Positions 62,401-64,000 of a stretch of DNA of 64,000 bases are shown here, piece after piece. Position 1 is the first letter of the stretch. Each line of letters opens with the position of its first letter. Origin of the DNA: Bradyrhizobium sp. SRL28 (lineage in GTDB: Bacteria > Pseudomonadota > Alphaproteobacteria > Rhizobiales > Xanthobacteraceae); the NCBI RefSeq assembly GCF_018596315.1, contig NZ_JAHEAG010000020.1, positions 1 through 64,000 on the forward strand. The letters are read 5' to 3'. A model generated the notes under the pieces. That model made no database searches and was not told the origin of the DNA. It was given only the letters and a program-made list of their open reading frames with translations. Both the position numbers and the translations under genes were made by a program.

Positions 62401-64000
62401 ATGACGACCCCAAAAACCCGGCCAACCATCATTCTCGGCGAAAGCCACTCGTATCCGGTGCTGCCGCTCCGCGACATTGTCGTTTTTCCGCACATGATCG
62501 TGCCGCTGTTCGTCGGCCGCGAGAAATCGATCCGCGCCCTCGAAGAGGTGATGAAGAACGACGCGCTGATCCTGCTTGCGACGCAGAAGAACGCGTCCGA
62601 CGATGATCCAAGCCCGGATTCGATCTATGAGGTCGGTACGCTCGCCAGCGTGCTGCAGCTCCTGAAGCTTCCCGACGGCACCGTGAAGGTGCTGGTCGAA
62701 GGGCTCGAGCGCGCGCGCGTGCAGAAATATTCCGACCGCACCGAATATTACGAGGCGACCGCGATTGCGCTCGCCGACACCGACGCCAATTCGGTTGAAG
62801 CCGAAGCTCTGGCGCGTTCGGTCGTGTCCGACTTCGAAAGCTATGTGAAGCTGAACAAGAAGATCTCCGCCGAAGTCGTCGGCGTGGTTCAGGCGATCAC
62901 TGATTTCGCCAAGCTGAGCGATCAGGTCGCGCAGCATCTGGCCGTCAAGATCGCCGATCGCCAGGGCATCCTGGAGACGTTGTCCGTCACGCAGCGCCTG
63001 GAGAAGGTGCTGGGCCTGATGGAGAGCGAGATCTCGGTGCTGCAGGTCGAGAAGCGCATCCGCTCGCGCGTCAAGCGCCAGATGGAGAAGACCCAGCGCG
63101 AATATTATCTGAACGAGCAGATGAAGGCGATCCAGAAGGAGCTCGGCGACGACGAAGGTCGCGACGAGCTGGCCGATCTGGAGGAGAAGATTGCCAAGAC
63201 CAAGCTTTCCAAGGAAGCGCGGGAGAAGGCGCAGCACGAGTTGAAGAAGCTGCGCCAGATGTCGCCGATGTCCGCGGAAGCAACCGTCGTGCGCAACTAT
63301 CTCGACTGGCTGCTGTCGATCCCGTGGAACAAGAAGTCCAAGGTCAAGAAGGACCTCGAGGCGGCGCAGGCCGTGCTCGACAACGATCACTACGGGCTCG
63401 AGAAGGTCAAGGACCGCATCGTCGAGTATCTCGCGGTGCAGTCGCGCGCCAACAAGCTGACCGGACCGATCCTGTGCCTGGTCGGGCCTCCCGGCGTCGG
63501 CAAGACCTCGCTCGGCAAGTCGATCGCGAAGGCGACGGGACGCGAATTCGTGCGCGTGTCGCTCGGCGGCGTGCGCGATGAAGCCGAGATCCGTGGTCAT
63601 CGCCGCACCTATATCGGCTCGATGCCCGGCAAGATCATCCAGTCGATGCGCAAGGCGAAGAGCTCGAATCCGCTGTTCCTGCTCGACGAGATCGACAAGA
63701 TGGGCGCCGATTTCCGCGGCGATCCGTCGTCGGCGCTGCTTGAGGTTCTGGACCCCGAGCAGAACGGCACGTTTGCCGACCACTATCTGGAGGTCGACTA
63801 CGATCTGTCGAACGTCATGTTCATCACGACCGCGAATACGCTGAATATTCCAGGTCCGCTGATGGACCGCATGGAGATCATCCGGATCGCCGGCTACACC
63901 GAGAACGAGAAGGTCGAGATCGCGCGCAAGCACCTGATCCCCAACGCCATCGCCAAGCATGGTCTCGATTCCAAGGAATGGTCGATCGACGATGACGCCT
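62401..64000 (+). CDS. lon: Lon protease, partial (N-terminal and ATPase domains)
   Basis: 533 codons from MTTPKTRPTIILGESHSYPV to the window end. The N-terminal substrate-binding domain (about 18-215, LPLRDIVVFPHMIVPLFVGR), a coiled-coil linker (NEQMKAIQKELGDDEGRDEL) and the AAA+ domain with Walker A GPPGVGKTSLGK, Walker B LFLLDEIDKM and LDPEQNGTFADHYLEVDYDL are seen. The C-terminal Ser-Lys protease domain lies beyond the window. The start is the ATG with AAGGATAAGGCC just before it. Last gene of the proteostasis block. Confidence 0.97.
   Translation, partial: MTTPKTRPTIILGESHSYPVLPLRDIVVFPHMIVPLFVGREKSIRALEEVMKNDALILLATQKNASDDDPSPDSIYEVGTLASVLQLLKLPDGTVKVLVEGLERARVQKYSDRTEYYEATAIALADTDANSVEAEALARSVVSDFESYVKLNKKISAEVVGVVQAITDFAKLSDQVAQHLAVKIADRQGILETLSVTQRLEKVLGLMESEISVLQVEKRIRSRVKRQMEKTQREYYLNEQMKAIQKELGDDEGRDELADLEEKIAKTKLSKEAREKAQHELKKLRQMSPMSAEATVVRNYLDWLLSIPWNKKSKVKKDLEAAQAVLDNDHYGLEKVKDRIVEYLAVQSRANKLTGPILCLVGPPGVGKTSLGKSIAKATGREFVRVSLGGVRDEAEIRGHRRTYIGSMPGKIIQSMRKAKSSNPLFLLDEIDKMGADFRGDPSSALLEVLDPEQNGTFADHYLEVDYDLSNVMFITTANTLNIPGPLMDRMEIIRIAGYTENEKVEIARKHLIPNAIAKHGLDSKEWSIDDDA

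Overview
The window looks like a chromosomal segment of an alphaproteobacterium of the Bradyrhizobium / Rhodopseudomonas group (Nitrobacteraceae). This rests on high GC, the DUF2842–ctaA pair, a nadQ-nadA-nadB-nadC operon, the tig–tRNA-Leu and clpP–clpX–lon order, rplM–rpsI, glnB–glnA, several small proteins I associate with Bradyrhizobium, and dispersed palindromic intergenic repeats typical of that group. No phage, insertion sequence, CRISPR array or rRNA gene is visible. The genus is inferred from recognition, not from a search.

Layout: 1-1.1 kb holds a gene start at the window edge, a gene-poor stretch and two short orphan genes. 1.3-8.6 kb has DUF2842, heme A synthase, an FTR1-type iron permease and the NAD de novo operon with its Nudix-like regulator NadQ; two copies of a TATACTC-N5-GAGTATA element lie between nadQ and nadA. 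8.8-12.3 kb carries an O-acetylhomoserine sulfhydrylase, a CoA-binding protein, an ECHDC3-like protein and a hot-dog thioesterase. 12.4-14.9 kb is rplM-rpsI with a clear promoter and terminator, then a membrane diguanylate cyclase. 14.9-22.6 kb is an acid-sugar catabolic cluster: IclR regulator, DapA-like lyase, FAD-linked 2-hydroxyacid dehydrogenase, DUF1537 kinase (frameshifted), PdxA2, Fe-dependent alcohol dehydrogenase and a TctC binding protein.

22.8-31.8 kb is mixed: a large exported heme-motif/propeller protein, an ABM monooxygenase, an AI-2E-type permease, a glutamine-amidotransferase-like hydrolase, an orphan ABC binding protein, and a hybrid histidine kinase preceded by a hairpin-masked leader ORF. 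31.8-32.9 kb is a repeat-rich non-coding stretch. 32.9-38.0 kb groups small enzyme-like proteins, four of them with export signals (double CMD, mandelonitrile-lyase-like cupin, cyclophilin-like, ABM monooxygenase), with an SDR, a RibD-like reductase and a LysR regulator. 38.5-41.9 kb is a TRAP transporter whose binding protein converges on the membrane subunits. 42.1-48.7 kb is a polyamine/GABA-type ABC transporter with aminobutyraldehyde dehydrogenase, in the order of E. coli ydcSTUV-patD, behind a LysR gene.

49-55 kb holds a lineage-type hypothetical protein, a truncated second copy of the glnA 3' end, a DUF992 gene, glnA, glnB, the NAD(P)HX repair enzyme and a small exported protein. 55.2-57.7 kb has an enolase-superfamily enzyme and a multicopper-oxidase-fold protein lacking most copper ligands. 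57.8-64 kb is the proteostasis block: tRNA-Leu(UAG), tig, clpP, clpX and the start of lon, which runs off the window.

Most interesting items: the hairpin-sequestered Shine-Dalgarno with leader ORF ahead of the hybrid kinase; the NadQ operator that contains the nadA Shine-Dalgarno; the exported small-enzyme cluster; the frameshift in the acid-sugar kinase; the DUF992 gene between direct repeats of the glnA end; and stop codons embedded in palindromic repeats.
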